DNA of 64,000 bases from Sediminibacillus halophilus (GCF_900103695.1 NZ_FNHF01000001.1:248001-312000), one strand, 5' to 3'. Counted from the first letter of the stretch, positions 31,699-41,861 are shown. Notes: a model not told the origin generated them from the sequence alone. Program-made: numbers and translations.

Positions 31699-32399
31699 TC
31701 GAAAGCCCCCTTTAGTGAGACTCGTCCATCATAAATCGCTTTGCCGACAATCGCTTCCTTAATTCCGATTTTTTCCAATTTGCGAAGATCGTCCATATCT
31801 TTAATTCCTCCGGAAGCGACAATGTTACAGTCCACCGCTTGGGAAATTTGCTGTAAGGCTTGCAAATTAGGACCACTCAACGTACCATCTTTGGAAATAT
31901 CGGTGAAAACGATTGTTTTAACCCCCAGTCCTTCCATTTCTCTGGCAAAATCGATAAAATCAATTTCCAAAACCGTTTCCCATCCTCTTACTGCGACTTT
32001 ACCATCTTTAGCATCGATCCCAATGACAACATGTTCAGGGTATGTTTTCAGGACAGCTTTCAAAAAAGCATCATCTTCAAGAGCAGAGGTTCCGAGAACC
32101 AATCTGGAAGCACCTGCTTTAAGTAAACGCTCGACCGTATCCATCGTCCTGATCCCCCCACCAACTTCGATCGGGACAGTTGATAAACGACACAGGCGAG
32201 TGATAAGCTCCAGCTGGCTGCCTTTGCCGCTCCTCGCACCGTCCAAATCAACAATATGAATCATATCAGCCCCATCTCGGATGAATGCAGCCAACTGCGC
32301 CTCCGGATCCATACCCACCTGGGTGGAGCGGGAAAAATCACCCTGATATAAACGAACGCATTTTCCATCGATTAAATCTATTGCTGGGATAATTTTCAT
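31695..32399 (-). CDS. hisA: Phosphoribosylformimino-AICAR isomerase (ProFAR isomerase)
   Basis: HisA opens the ribose ring of ProFAR to give PRFAR by an Amadori rearrangement. The 234-residue TIM barrel has catalytic Asp8 in IPAIDLIDGKCVRLYQGD and a second aspartate in TDISKDGTLSGPN. Twofold phosphate motifs are EVGGGIRTMDTV and ASGGIKDMDDL. It is a homologue of the adjacent HisF. Start ATGA overlaps the hisH stop and the stop overlaps the hisF start, so translation is coupled on both sides. Confidence 0.97.
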   Translation of the reverse strand: MKIIPAIDLIDGKCVRLYQGDFSRSTQVGMDPEAQLAAFIRDGADMIHIVDLDGARSGKGSQLELITRLCRLSTVPIEVGGGIRTMDTVERLLKAGASRLVLGTSALEDDAFLKAVLKTYPEHVVIGIDAKDGKVAVRGWETVLEIDFIDFAREMEGLGVKTIVFTDISKDGTLSGPNLQALQQISQAVDCNIVASGGIKDMDDLRKLEKIGIKEAIVGKAIYDGRVSLKGAFD

Positions 32400-32995
32400 C
32401 TTGCTGCCTCCTGTAGAAATGTCTTTAAGATATCGACGCCAACTTCACCGCTTTTTTCTGGATGAAATTGAATACCATAGACTTTACCCTTTTTCACAAT
32501 AGCCGGTACAGTCATTCCGTATTCTGCTGTTGCCGCAATATAAGCTTCATTTGTTTGTACTGCGAAGCTATGGACAAAGTAAACGTGTTTACCCGTGTAT
32601 TGCGAGAATGGATTACCCTCTCCTTCGGCTTCCAAAGCATTCCATCCAATATGAGGAAGAATATGTTTAGTTTCCATTTTTTCAATAGTCCCCGGTAGAA
32701 TAGAAAGTCCTTCTGTTTCTCCGCCTTCAAAACCTTTGTCAAATAAAAGTTGCATTCCCAGACAGATACCTAAAAAAGGTTTTTCCTCTGCCATTTCACG
32801 CAAAAGGTTCTTTAACCCTCTTTTCTCTATTTCTTCCATGGCTGCTTGAAAAGAACCCACCCCCGGAAGGACAATGTGGGTGGCCTCCTGCAATACTTCC
32901 CTGTCATCGGTGATCGTCACTTCATATCCGAGCTTATACAAAGCTGTCGACACGCTTGCTACATTCCCCATGCCATAATCAATAATTGCGATCAT
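32396..32995 (-). CDS. hisH: Imidazole glycerol phosphate synthase glutaminase subunit
   Basis: HisH releases ammonia from glutamine and passes it through a tunnel to HisF. The 199-residue class I glutamine amidotransferase has the nucleophile Cys in [12 protein letters not shown] (about residue 79) and the His-Glu pair in [13 protein letters not shown] near the C-terminus. It opens [14 protein letters not shown], typical of the family. Start and stop both overlap neighbouring genes by ATGA. The complete HisH-HisF pair is encoded in one operon with hisA between them. Confidence 0.97.
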   Translation of the reverse strand: MIAIIDYGMGNVASVSTALYKLGYEVTITDDREVLQEATHIVLPGVGSFQAAMEEIEKRGLKNLLREMAEEKPFLGICLGMQLLFDKGFEGGETEGLSILPGTIEKMETKHILPHIGWNALEAEGEGNPFSQYTGKHVYFVHSFAVQTNEAYIAATAEYGMTVPAIVKKGKVYGIQFHPEKSGEVGVDILKTFLQEAAR

Positions 32996-33579
32996 TCGAT
33001 AATCCCCTTTGTTGAATTGACTCCATCGATTTCCGGGTTGATGGTAATTGCTTCAGCAAAGGCTCTTCCGAGAGCTTTAAAGATCGCTTCTATCTTATGA
33101 TGGTTATTCGAACCATGAATGACCTTTGCATGCAAGGTTATGCCTGCTTGAAAGGCAAATGCCTGCAGAAACTCCCTTACCAATTCTGTATCGAAGTTTC
33201 CTATGCTCGGAGTAGTAAACGCTGCATCAAAAACGAGAAACGGCCTTCCGCTAATATCGATCGCCACAAATCCAAGGGACTCGTCCATTGGTACATAGGC
33301 GTGGCCATACCGGTTGATTTTTTGTTTATTCCCGAGAGCAGACCGTATGGTTTGCCCCAAAACAATGCCCACGTCTTCTACAGTATGATGACTATCAATA
33401 TGTAAGTCACCTTCTGCTTCTACTCGGAGTCCAATTCTTCCGTGACGAGCAAACAATTCTAGCATATGATCAAAAAAACCCACTCCCGTTGTGACTGACA
33501 CAACTGATGAGTCATCAAGATTGCAATCGACATTGACCTCCGTTTCAGTGGTTTTTCTCTGTTTACTCGCTGCTCTCAT
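32992..33579 (-). CDS. hisB: Imidazoleglycerol-phosphate dehydratase
   Basis: HisB removes water from imidazole glycerol phosphate to give imidazole acetol phosphate, using two manganese ions. The 195-residue monofunctional enzyme has the paired metal motifs [13 protein letters not shown] and [14 protein letters not shown], repeated further on as [20 protein letters not shown]. The phosphatase domain fused in enteric HisB is absent; here that job belongs to hisJ at 36816. ATG 33579 is chosen because AAGGGG lies 9 nt upstream; the ATG three codons earlier abuts it. It overlaps the end of hisD by 17 nt. Confidence 0.96.
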   Translation of the reverse strand: MRAASKQRKTTETEVNVDCNLDDSSVVSVTTGVGFFDHMLELFARHGRIGLRVEAEGDLHIDSHHTVEDVGIVLGQTIRSALGNKQKINRYGHAYVPMDESLGFVAIDISGRPFLVFDAAFTTPSIGNFDTELVREFLQAFAFQAGITLHAKVIHGSNNHHKIEAIFKALGRAFAEAITINPEIDGVNSTKGIIE

Positions 33580-34876
33580 TTTTTTCATCCCCTTCTTCCA
33601 TTGCTGCTCTTTGTTTCACCGCTCGTGAATGCCCTTCAAGCTCTTCAGTCTCTGCTATATTGCGCACATGCGTGGAGGCTGTCTGCAAAGCCTTTTCCGA
33701 ATAATAAAGAAAGGTGGTCTTTTTTATAAAATCGTCTACAGACAAGCCGGAAGAGAATCTTGCTGTACCAGCTGTTGGCAATACATGGTTAGGTCCTGCA
33801 TAGTAATCACCCAATGCTTCCGGCGTATAGCTGCCGAGGAAAACAGAACCGGCGTTTTGGACTTTTCCCAGCAGTTGAAGTGGTGCAGCTGTCTGAATCT
33901 CCAAATGCTCAGGGGCAAGCCGGTTTGCCAGTATAAATGCCTCATCTAAGTCATCAACGAGAACAATTGCTCCATTTTCTGTTAAAGATGCTTCCGCAAT
34001 TTCCCGTCTTGGCAGACTGGTGCATTGCTGTTCTATCTGTGTGCTTGTAGTTTCGGCTAGTCTTTGAGAAGTAGTGAACAGTACAGCCCTGGCAGCTTTA
34101 TCATGCTCTGCCTGGGCTATCATGTCTGCTGCTACAAATGCCGGATCAGCTGTTTCATCAGCAATTATGCATACTTCAGAAGGTCCGGCAATCATGTCGA
34201 TGCCTACATCCCCAAAAACCAATGACTTGGCAGCAGCTACATACGCATTGCCCGGACCAACAATTTTATCTACTGCTGGAATGGATTCCGTTCCATAAGC
34301 AAGTGCAGCTATAGCCTGTATTCCGCCGATTTTGTAAATAGAATCGACCCCGGCAATGTCTGCTGCAACCGACAATACCGGAGAGATGTTTTCTCCGTTT
34401 CTTGCTGGTGTCACCATGATCACTTGTTTGACGCCGGCAAGAACAGCAGGTATCGTATTCATTAATACAGTTGATGGGTAGCTGGCTGTACCGCCTGGAA
34501 CATAGATTCCCACCCGTTCAATTGGCCGGTATAATTGGCCGGAGATAATATCCTCTGTCATCTCCATAAATCGTGTGTTTTGCAGCTGTTTTTTGTGGAA
34601 CGATTTAATGTTGTCAGCTGATGCTCTTAATGAATCGATAACCTCAGCAGATACTGCCTCCCACGCCTGCTTCCGTTCTTTCTCCTCAACCCGCCAAGCG
34701 ACAGGTATTTCCCCATCAAACTTTTTTACATAACGTTTTAATGCTTCGTCACCGTCTGTCCGGATATCATCAATCACTTGTTTCGCGGTTTGTAAAATAT
34801 CGCTATCCAGCCGACTGTCCATTTTCCTTGTCAAGAACAGCTCGGTATATTTTTCTGCCGAATAAATGGTGATCAT
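33563..34876 (-). CDS. hisD: Histidinol dehydrogenase
   Basis: HisD oxidises histidinol to histidine in two NAD-dependent steps with a zinc ion. The 437-residue protein has the family signature in [19 protein letters not shown] with [14 protein letters not shown] downstream, and the general-base pair in APEHLEIQ. The start ATG at 34876 overlaps the hisG stop (ATGA), as in related operons; a longer frame running back to 34963 is not supported. The end overlaps hisB. No hisC lies in the cluster, so the aminotransferase before this step must be encoded elsewhere. Confidence 0.97.
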   Translation of the reverse strand: MITIYSAEKYTELFLTRKMDSRLDSDILQTAKQVIDDIRTDGDEALKRYVKKFDGEIPVAWRVEEKERKQAWEAVSAEVIDSLRASADNIKSFHKKQLQNTRFMEMTEDIISGQLYRPIERVGIYVPGGTASYPSTVLMNTIPAVLAGVKQVIMVTPARNGENISPVLSVAADIAGVDSIYKIGGIQAIAALAYGTESIPAVDKIVGPGNAYVAAAKSLVFGDVGIDMIAGPSEVCIIADETADPAFVAADMIAQAEHDKAARAVLFTTSQRLAETTSTQIEQQCTSLPRREIAEASLTENGAIVLVDDLDEAFILANRLAPEHLEIQTAAPLQLLGKVQNAGSVFLGSYTPEALGDYYAGPNHVLPTAGTARFSSGLSVDDFIKKTTFLYYSEKALQTASTHVRNIAETEELEGHSRAVKQRAAMEEGDEKNESSE

Positions 34877-35493
34877 TGGATAGGCACTCCTTTCTGCAAT
34901 GCTTCCACGACAGGGGCCAGGAGATCCTTTTTTAATATTAGAGAGGAACGGTTTGCGATGCATCGCGCACTGTACTGATGGAACTCCTCTTTGATGACCA
35001 GCCCATTTTCTTTTAAAGTCGTACCAGTTTCCACGATATCGACAATCCCATCGGCCAATCCGAGAATCGGAGCGAGCTCAACTGATCCTTCTAATTTTAC
35101 GACATCAACCGATTCTCCTTTTCGCCTGAAAAATTCTTTGGTAATGTTTGGATATTTACTTGCAATTGTGCGTTTGCGTTCGGGCCAATCGATTCCTGCT
35201 TCAGCTGCGAGTGCCATCCGGCATTTGCCGAATGGAAGCGGCAGCAAATTATAGACATTAGGCTGAAATTCAGCAAGGATGTCTTCCCCGACTATTCCCA
35301 AGTCAGCGATTCCGTGTTCTACATACGTTGTGACATCCACCCCTTTTGCAAACACGAACTGGAAATCTTCCGTCTCGACCCTTAGCTTTCTTCCCTTGTT
35401 CAACAACGGCGAGATATCATATTCCAATGATTGAAAAAATTCAAGAAACTGTTTTTCCAAACGCCCTTTGGTTAAAGCAATACAAGGCTTCAT
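34873..35493 (-). CDS. hisG: ATP phosphoribosyltransferase, short form
   Basis: HisG joins ATP and PRPP, the first and rate-limiting step of histidine synthesis. The 206-residue protein is the short form, which lacks the C-terminal histidine-sensing domain and needs HisZ. Seen are KGRLEKQF at the start, GIVGEDIL near 75, KYPNITKEFF, and the PRPP loop DIVETGTTLKENGL near 165. ATG 35493 overlaps the hisZ stop by ATGA, and GAAGGTGG precedes it. Presence of hisZ immediately upstream fits the hetero-octameric enzyme. Confidence 0.97.
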   Translation of the reverse strand: MKPCIALTKGRLEKQFLEFFQSLEYDISPLLNKGRKLRVETEDFQFVFAKGVDVTTYVEHGIADLGIVGEDILAEFQPNVYNLLPLPFGKCRMALAAEAGIDWPERKRTIASKYPNITKEFFRRKGESVDVVKLEGSVELAPILGLADGIVDIVETGTTLKENGLVIKEEFHQYSARCIANRSSLILKKDLLAPVVEALQKGVPIQ

Positions 35494-36620
35494 CGTTCCA
35501 CCACCTTCCAACAATTCGCTTTTTCCATAACCTCCATTATACGATCATAATGCGTTGACTCTTTGTCCGGTAAGTCATAACGAATGTCTACAATCATATC
35601 AGGAAAATCTGAACGGATCCTTTCAGCATATGCGTGGCTTTCTGGTGAGGCCAACAGACAAACTTTCTCTCGGTTCTGCGCAGAACTGATTTGTCCTGAT
35701 AATATATCTATGTCAAATGCAAGTCCTACAGCTGAATGGCGTTCGTCAAATTGCTCATATAATGTGTCATACCTGCCTCCGGAAAAACAAGTGGAGCCAT
35801 TCTCCCGGAGGTAGCCCCTGAACATCGTTCCACAATAGTAAGGAAGATTCTTCACCCTTCCTAAATCGACCAAAGTTTCATTTATGCCACAGTCACTCAA
35901 TAACTGTACCAGGCTTTTTAAATGCCGGACGATTTCGAGAAGGCGCTGATTATTTTTCCAGTGCTTTTCATATTCTTCCAGCAATTCTGCAGTCCCGTAT
36001 GCATCTACCAGTTTTGTCAATTCTTCAGCGATTGTCTGTGAACCTGCATGGTTCGCCAGATGGAAAACTTCATCTTTCCGTTTATCATGCATTGCTTGCC
36101 TCAGTTTCTCCGACTGAAAAAGATCGAGTTTTAAAGGCGCTGTCAGTTCTTCGAATATTTCAGAATGCCCCAGTTCGATTAAGTAGTCCTCGACCTCTAA
36201 TTCATTTAAATAATCAACCGCGGTAAGCAAGGATTCGCTTTCACCCAGGAATGATGGCGCATGTACGATTTCAATACCGGCCTGCCTGCTTTCCATTCCA
36301 TGTTTGTCACTGCGAAATACAGACCCTTGGTAGCACCATTTATGTTCTGAAGGTGGCTGATTCACTAATGCCCGTGCTATGGCTGTCGTCCAGTCGGGCC
36401 GAAGCACCTCGATTTCTCCCTCATGATTAAACCATTTTAACATCGGCTGTAAGGCCATCCCTGCGTATGAATTGGTAAAGGTTCGAGCATATTCGACGAC
36501 CGGCGTTGAAATCGGTTGATAATTTCGCTTTTCGGTAATTTTAGTAAAAATTTCAAATGCCCGAAATCGCTTGTTTATTTGTTGTCCGACTTCGTCCTGG
36601 CTTCCTGCTGGCAAAAACAT
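35490..36620 (-). CDS. hisZ: ATP phosphoribosyltransferase regulatory subunit
   Basis: HisZ is a catalytically dead histidyl-tRNA synthetase relative that binds short-form HisG and gives it histidine feedback control. The 376-residue protein keeps class II synthetase features (YQPISTPVVEYARTF, EVLRPDWTTAIARAL, a motif 3-like CFSGGRYDTLYEQF) but no tRNA-binding domain. It is the first gene of the eight-gene operon. The ribosome site (GGAAAGTGG) is modest. A good promoter and a possible operator lie 50-110 bp upstream. The N-terminus is somewhat short compared with B. subtilis HisZ. Confidence 0.93.
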   Translation of the reverse strand: MFLPAGSQDEVGQQINKRFRAFEIFTKITEKRNYQPISTPVVEYARTFTNSYAGMALQPMLKWFNHEGEIEVLRPDWTTAIARALVNQPPSEHKWCYQGSVFRSDKHGMESRQAGIEIVHAPSFLGESESLLTAVDYLNELEVEDYLIELGHSEIFEELTAPLKLDLFQSEKLRQAMHDKRKDEVFHLANHAGSQTIAEELTKLVDAYGTAELLEEYEKHWKNNQRLLEIVRHLKSLVQLLSDCGINETLVDLGRVKNLPYYCGTMFRGYLRENGSTCFSGGRYDTLYEQFDERHSAVGLAFDIDILSGQISSAQNREKVCLLASPESHAYAERIRSDFPDMIVDIRYDLPDKESTHYDRIMEVMEKANCWKVVER

Positions 36621-36670
36621 ATTAACACCACTTTCCGTTTAAATCCTTTATCTTTTTACCACTCTACCAC

Positions 36671-36729
36671 TTTACTTGAGTAAAGCAACTTGTTATTATG
36701 AATTTAGCACACTTCTTTATCAGCGTCAA
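36671..36729 (-). promoter_or_regulatory. his operon promoter and candidate operator
   Basis: On the minus strand TTGACG (36729-36724), 17-bp spacer, TAAATT (36706-36701) form a good SigA promoter. Just past the start site lies TTTACT-CA-AGTAAA (36684-36671), a dyad, followed by GTGGTA twice in direct repeat (36666-36654). A repressor bound there would block transcription. A TrpR-like his regulator (YerC/HisR) is a candidate, but its site is not known to me with certainty. Confidence 0.6.
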
Positions 36730-36815
36730 CACGGCATACATGTAGCTTCAAAATACTCAATCGCTTTGGTATCTTTATATAAAACTAGAATTAAGACTAT
36801 GAGAGGCGGTAGTAC

Positions 36816-37643
36816 ATGAACATAAGCGGCGATTTTCACGTCCATAGCCAGTTTTGCCCGCATGGCACCTCAGATAGGATGGAAGCATATGTAAAACAGG
36901 CGATAGAGTCCGGACTTACTCATTTAACCTTTACCGAGCACGCACCGCTTCCTGCTGATTTTTCCGATCCTGCTCCTTCAAAAGACAGCAGTATGCCGGC
37001 AGAGTCTGTTAAAACCTATTTAGAAAAAGCGCGGCATCTGAAAAAGAAATATCATGATAAATTAGTTATCCAAGTTGGATTGGAAGTTGACTATATAGCT
37101 GGATTCGAGAAGGAAACTTGTAGGCTATTGGAAAAATGGGGACCACTGATTGACGATGCCATTCTTTCGGTACACATGCTCCGCAGTCCTGTAGGCAAAT
37201 TTGTTTGTCTGGATTACAGTGCCGAAGAATTTGCAGCCATCGTTTCCCTATTTGGTTCCGTCGATGCCGTTTATCAAGCTTACTATCGTACTCTTCTACA
37301 CGCTATAACGAGTGACTTGGGGCGTTTTAAACCGAAGCGGCTTGGCCATATCACCCTCGTGGAAAAATTCAAAAAGACATTTCCGCCCGCTCGAATATTC
37401 GAACAGGAAATCTTAGAAATTCTTTCCCTAATGGCCGAAAACGGAATGGAATTAGACATCAATACAGCGGGTTTGTATAAAGAATACTGTCAATCCATTT
37501 ATCCTCCGGAAAGGTTTATTCGACAAGCTTATGAATTAGGGATACCGCTTGTCCCAGGCTCCGATAGTCATCAAGCAGCTCAAATTGCTCGGGGCTTTGG
37601 AAACTTGCCTGATCTTCAATATGCTTTACCTCAAGGTATTTAG
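36816..37643 (+). CDS. hisJ: Histidinol-phosphatase, PHP family
   Basis: HisJ (HisK) removes phosphate from histidinol phosphate, the step before hisD. The 275-residue metal enzyme has PHP motifs: GDFHVHSQFCPHG at the start, FTEHAPLPADF, LEVDYIAG, ILSVHMLR and PLVPGSDSHQA at the end, giving a trinuclear site. It is divergent from hisZ with about 195 bp between the starts, so one regulator could control both. GAGAGGCGG precedes the ATG. Together with hisZGDBHAFI it leaves only hisC missing for a complete pathway. Confidence 0.94.
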   Translation: MNISGDFHVHSQFCPHGTSDRMEAYVKQAIESGLTHLTFTEHAPLPADFSDPAPSKDSSMPAESVKTYLEKARHLKKKYHDKLVIQVGLEVDYIAGFEKETCRLLEKWGPLIDDAILSVHMLRSPVGKFVCLDYSAEEFAAIVSLFGSVDAVYQAYYRTLLHAITSDLGRFKPKRLGHITLVEKFKKTFPPARIFEQEILEILSLMAENGMELDINTAGLYKEYCQSIYPPERFIRQAYELGIPLVPGSDSHQAAQIARGFGNLPDLQYALPQGI

Positions 37644-37727
37644 CTAACTGAACATGCTTTTTCAGTGTTTTCCCACATGATTCTTTACACCGAAGTGGAC
37701 AAGGATTTTCTTCTATTTTATCATAAG

Positions 37728-37765
37728 AAAAGTGCAGCACTCTCCACCAAGAGTACTGCACTTTT
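37728..37765. terminator. Bidirectional terminator between hisJ and the DUF4025-like gene
   Basis: AAAAGTGCAG-ACTC and GAGT-CTGCACTTTT form a strong stem with one bulge per arm. It has A/T-rich ends on both sides and lies between convergent genes. Confidence 0.88.
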
Positions 37766-37771
37766 AAACAT

Positions 37772-37963
37772 TTATTTGGTTTTTCCCTGCTTATCCTTTT
37801 CTTCATTTCGATCTATCGTACCGTCCGTAAGACCACTTTCCACTTGTTTATGTGTCTTATCCAAGCCTTTCTCCACGTCGGTATCTTTGGATTTTTCTCC
37901 TTGGTAATTTTTTTCAGAAAGTTCTTTGCTTTGGTCGTTTGTTACTTTATCTTTGTCAGCCAT
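37772..37963 (-). CDS. Small hydrophilic protein, DUF4025/YozQ-like
   Basis: A 63-residue, highly charged protein of Lys, Asp, Glu, Gln and Thr, with no hydrophobic core and probably disordered. The central EKGLDKTHKQVESGLTDGTID follows the DUF4025 pattern 'KGLAxTHEQVSDxYxEGTID' that I recall from B. subtilis YozQ. ATG 37963 follows AAGGAGG by 8 nt; the longer frame from 38056 runs over the upstream non-coding region. It is single, with the shared bidirectional terminator. Function unknown; such proteins are often stress- or sporulation-related. Confidence 0.75.
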   Translation of the reverse strand: MADKDKVTNDQSKELSEKNYQGEKSKDTDVEKGLDKTHKQVESGLTDGTIDRNEEKDKQGKTK

Positions 37964-38057
37964 GGTTTGTGCCTCCTTGATGAAATTATCTTTCCTACTT
38001 AGTACATTTACGTTCTTACCGGACTTTAAACCTTTTCGCAGGAAAGGAATAACCATC

Positions 38058-41000
38058 TCAAGTCAGCAATGCTGCAATTCTTTGTTTCTTTGTATCCAAT
38101 TCATCGACGTCTACCTCATCCGCTAAACTATAAAGCAAACCCTCGAAATATTCCGATATCGACTCCATGTATTCTGCTTTTATCTTCGCTAAGCAGTTTT
38201 TCCATTGTTCGCTGTACCAATCGAGGATTTCTTGCTTGTTGTCCAATAGGTAATGCTCCACCATCGGATCAAGCTCTTCATGGAGACGCTGCTTCACCTT
38301 TTCTTTCCCGTTTTTCTCAAAAAAGTGCCTGGCAGATTTGTACATGGCAATTGCAGGCTTAAACCGTTGTATGTCTACCTCCTCCAAGGCTTGTGAAAAA
38401 GCAGGTGTCTCAAATGGGTATTCTGTTATTTCTGAAAAAATGACATCGGACTGGATATTGGAACAAGCACGCTGCAGCTGCATGCTCCACTCCCCGGCTT
38501 TTTGATTCATGAAAAGCTCCATCCGCAGTGAAACCGCCCGAAGTTCCTGAGCAAGTTCAAAGCCGATATCTTTTAGCAACGTGTCCAGTGCATGCTGCAA
38601 ATCACGCTCTGCCTCTTTGCCATCCCCCGATATCGTTGCCGGGTTGAACGATTCTTTGAATCGATCGGTGAATTGAATCGACATTCGTTCGTGCACGTAA
38701 TACAGTTGTTTTTCCAGTTTTTGGTCAATTTCTTTTTTCACAAGCTCAGAGTCCAACGTTTCCACGACTTTTTTCATTTCATCTCTGTTTTTTTGATAAA
38801 GTTGTTTTTTCTGTTGTTTTTCCTGTTGGTCTAAATTCGCTGATTTAATATAGGCAGCCAGTTGATTTTCCGTCCGTTGAATATCATGTACCGACGAATG
38901 GATCATCAGCTGCATCATCTCTTCTTTAAGAAATTGAAAAAATGCCGTTTCAAACTCATCTATCCCTGAATTACCCGATTGTTTTTCCTGTCCTTCCTTT
39001 TCTCTCATGCCGAGGTGGCTGGACACTGGAAAGAGCCGCGGATTTCTAATCCCCAAACTGAGCAGTTGATCGGTAACATAGTTGGTTACAAGTTGCAATT
39101 CCTGTTGATTGGCTGCCAAGTCTGCCGCATTCACGAGAAAAAACATTTTATCAAGACTGAAAGCATCCTTCACTCTGCCGAGTTGAATTAAAAAGTCTCG
39201 ATCAGCCTTAGAAAAGGGATGGTTATAATACGTCACAAACAAGATGGCATCTGCTTGTTTAATGTATTGAAACGCAACATCAGAATGCCTTGAATTGATA
39301 GAATCCGCTCCAGGTGTATCGACCAACGTGATACCCTGACGTGTTAGTGGGCAATCATAGAATAACTCCATCCATTCTACATAACAAGCAAGGGATTCGT
39401 CTGAGACAAATGAAGGAAACTCCGTCAGCGATACGACCTGTACTCTTCCTAACTGCTGTTTTAATTTACTGTAGCCTTCCATCACGGCAGTTAAAAATGA
39501 CTGGTGCATTTCTTTTAAGCCATGTAGATTGGCTCCATCGTTTTGCTGTAGCCAATCAATAATCTCCGACAATTCGTAAAACTTTGGAATCCTTCCGTTT
39601 GTTTCATCCAGGATGACCGTTAATTCATGAAAGATTTCCAACTCACTTTTACATTTGACCCTTACACTCCCATGGGGAAATTCATCCGTTGGCGGGCAAA
39701 TTTTGTTGATTGCTGCCGTGGTCGGATTCGGTGAAACAGGCAAAACACGTTCCCCCATCAGTACATTCGCAAATGAAGATTTTCCCGCACTGAAAGCACC
39801 GAACAAAGCAATCGTAATATCTCTTCTTGTCAGCTTATCCCGTTTAACAAGTAAATCTTGATAAATAGTATGGAAACCTTTTACATCCTTGATTTCCGCC
39901 ATTGCTTGTTCCACCTTTTTGACGGTCTCCATAACCGACAGATGGCCAGGCAGTTCGATTTCCTCTTCGATTGATTTTGATTCAGGAGGCACTCCAGGAT
40001 CTTCCGACAGGATAACTTCTTCCTCTGACTCCCGAAAGAGAACGGCATCTTTCTTATCTTGAATTTGCCGTCTCATTGTCTCCAATGTCCGGCTAATAAA
40101 AGGTTGGTCGTTCTGAACCTGGTATACATCCTTTTTTTCTGCTTCAAATCGTTCATCTGTTTTGTAAAGCTTTTCTTCTATTTGCTGATATTGCTCAGCC
40201 CGTTCTACGGCTTGTACTTGTTTGCGCTTATCTGATTCGGCCTGTTCCCGGACAAAGGCAGTCACTTGTTCAATAATACTCATGGCTAGTTGTTTGGACG
40301 ACTGCTTGATCGCTTGCGAGACATCTTCCGTATAAACCAGTAAGTATTCACCGTTTAACGTAGCTCCGGGTTTTATCAGTTCCGTCAAGCGTTTTTTTGG
40401 GAACTGTACCGAGAATTTCTGAATCGATTTAATAATGGAAACGTCATTTATTTGCATATATTTAACTGTTTCCATCAGTTTATCACGGATTTTCCAGTCA
40501 ATGGCTGCTTCGACTATCGTGCTAAGCGACGCATGAAATGCTTGCAATCGTTGCTCGCGAACTTGTTCTATTTTCTTCTTACTGGAAAATAGACCTGGCT
40601 TAAATTTCGGCTGCATCGATTCCAGATATGCCTTTGCCTGTTCCCTAAGCTCGAATGGCATGAGATAGGCATTTTTGAGCGTTGTATTCACTGTATTTTT
40701 CAAGTCCTTCTCTGCCTGTTCGGGCAGTGTTTCGAGCCTTTTCAATTCCTCCCTGGCCTCTTCTACTGTTTCCGAATCTTCCTTGCCGTCCAATTGATAT
40801 AATTGTTGGAAATAATCCGCTTTTTCCTGTTCTATTTTTTCTTGATAGGCGTTCAAATAATCTGATGCTAATTTTTTTGCGGAAAACACAACGGTTTCCT
40901 CTACTAAATCAATTTTATATTTCATCAACTGCTGCAGTTCTGTTTGCAGTGTCTGAAATTGACTAAAAGTGTGTCCCAGTTCTTTCAAGCTAGTATAAAA

Positions 41001-41696
41001 AATAGCTTCCGGCTCCAAATCCCATTTTTCAAGCGTCTTCGTTAAACTATTTTTAAATTGTTGAAATGACAATTCCCGTTCCTGATGTTTATCTATTTGG
41101 TTTATGATGATGTAAATGCGCTTTCCTTCTTGCTGGGCCTGCTTCATAAACGAAAGATTTACCTCTGACTGAACATGATTATAATCCATCACATAAAAAA
41201 GCACATCCACTAAATGCATGGAGGATTCGGTTATTACTCTGTCTGCATCGTTTGATGAATCAATACCAGGAGTATCCAACAAGGCTACTCCTTTAGGGAG
41301 ATGCTGGTTCTTGGCAGCTATTTCGACTCGTTTTATCGCATCACCATTTTTACAATGGGCCTGAATTGTATCAAAATCATAAGGTTCCTTATACAACAAT
41401 GGGTCTCCCTCTTTGAAAAACACACGGGCAGTTCCATCTCCGGCCAGTATTTTCACAACATTTGCACTGGTGGGAATTGGGCTGGAAGGTAAGAGATCAT
41501 TGCCAAGTAACTCGTTGATCATCGTTGACTTACCGGCTGAAAAGTGGCCTGCAAAACAAATGACAAACTCATGGGAATCCAACTTTTCCAACAAGTCAAG
41601 CGCTTTGTCTGCTAATTCTGTTTGTCCGGCTTCCGTGAATTTCGCATACAATGCCCCAAGATGTTGTGTTGTAGATTGACTTATAGTGCTGTTCAT
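38058..41696 (-). CDS. dynA: Bacterial dynamin with two GTPase units (DynA/YpbR)
   Basis: A 1212-residue tandem dynamin-like protein that binds and tethers membranes and is linked to membrane repair and phage or antibiotic stress in B. subtilis. Two GTPase modules are fused. The first has P-loop GHFSAGKST (50-58), switch TSANVV and G3 DTPGID; the second has GAFSAGKSS in the middle of the chain and DTPGAD. Each is followed by a long helical stalk rich in Lys, Glu and Gln. Two hydrophobic stretches at the stalk tips are expected to touch lipid. The length matches the Bacillus protein (about 1190). A GGGAG lies 11 nt before the ATG. It appears monocistronic. Confidence 0.95.
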   Translation of the reverse strand: MNSTISQSTTQHLGALYAKFTEAGQTELADKALDLLEKLDSHEFVICFAGHFSAGKSTMINELLGNDLLPSSPIPTSANVVKILAGDGTARVFFKEGDPLLYKEPYDFDTIQAHCKNGDAIKRVEIAAKNQHLPKGVALLDTPGIDSSNDADRVITESSMHLVDVLFYVMDYNHVQSEVNLSFMKQAQQEGKRIYIIINQIDKHQERELSFQQFKNSLTKTLEKWDLEPEAIFYTSLKELGHTFSQFQTLQTELQQLMKYKIDLVEETVVFSAKKLASDYLNAYQEKIEQEKADYFQQLYQLDGKEDSETVEEAREELKRLETLPEQAEKDLKNTVNTTLKNAYLMPFELREQAKAYLESMQPKFKPGLFSSKKKIEQVREQRLQAFHASLSTIVEAAIDWKIRDKLMETVKYMQINDVSIIKSIQKFSVQFPKKRLTELIKPGATLNGEYLLVYTEDVSQAIKQSSKQLAMSIIEQVTAFVREQAESDKRKQVQAVERAEQYQQIEEKLYKTDERFEAEKKDVYQVQNDQPFISRTLETMRRQIQDKKDAVLFRESEEEVILSEDPGVPPESKSIEEEIELPGHLSVMETVKKVEQAMAEIKDVKGFHTIYQDLLVKRDKLTRRDITIALFGAFSAGKSSFANVLMGERVLPVSPNPTTAAINKICPPTDEFPHGSVRVKCKSELEIFHELTVILDETNGRIPKFYELSEIIDWLQQNDGANLHGLKEMHQSFLTAVMEGYSKLKQQLGRVQVVSLTEFPSFVSDESLACYVEWMELFYDCPLTRQGITLVDTPGADSINSRHSDVAFQYIKQADAILFVTYYNHPFSKADRDFLIQLGRVKDAFSLDKMFFLVNAADLAANQQELQLVTNYVTDQLLSLGIRNPRLFPVSSHLGMREKEGQEKQSGNSGIDEFETAFFQFLKEEMMQLMIHSSVHDIQRTENQLAAYIKSANLDQQEKQQKKQLYQKNRDEMKKVVETLDSELVKKEIDQKLEKQLYYVHERMSIQFTDRFKESFNPATISGDGKEAERDLQHALDTLLKDIGFELAQELRAVSLRMELFMNQKAGEWSMQLQRACSNIQSDVIFSEITEYPFETPAFSQALEEVDIQRFKPAIAMYKSARHFFEKNGKEKVKQRLHEELDPMVEHYLLDNKQEILDWYSEQWKNCLAKIKAEYMESISEYFEGLLYSLADEVDVDELDTKKQRIAALLT

Positions 41697-41814
41697 TTAT
41701 GTTCATGCTCCCTTTTTTTGCTGGAATAAGAAGTTTGCAATGCAGTAATACAGGGGAGTGTACTTCATTGCTTGTCTATTGAATGAAACTGCGAAATAGT
41801 TTTCTCATGGCGCC

Positions 41815-41861
41815 TCTTTCAGGTCTCTACTAGCAGTGCGACTCTGCGGAAATACCCTGCG
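41815..41861 (-). repeat. Decayed fragment of the structured repeat
   Basis: On the minus strand GGGTATTTCCGCAGAG (41856-41841) resembles the 3' end of the element at 6930-7045 (GGTATTTTCGCAGCGCG at 7029-7045). Only the tail is recognisable, so the assignment is tentative. Confidence 0.3.

Noticed and set aside
31741-32259. A 172-codon frame antisense to hisA
   Set aside because: Shadow of the conserved hisA reading frame; low-complexity serine/threonine-rich product.
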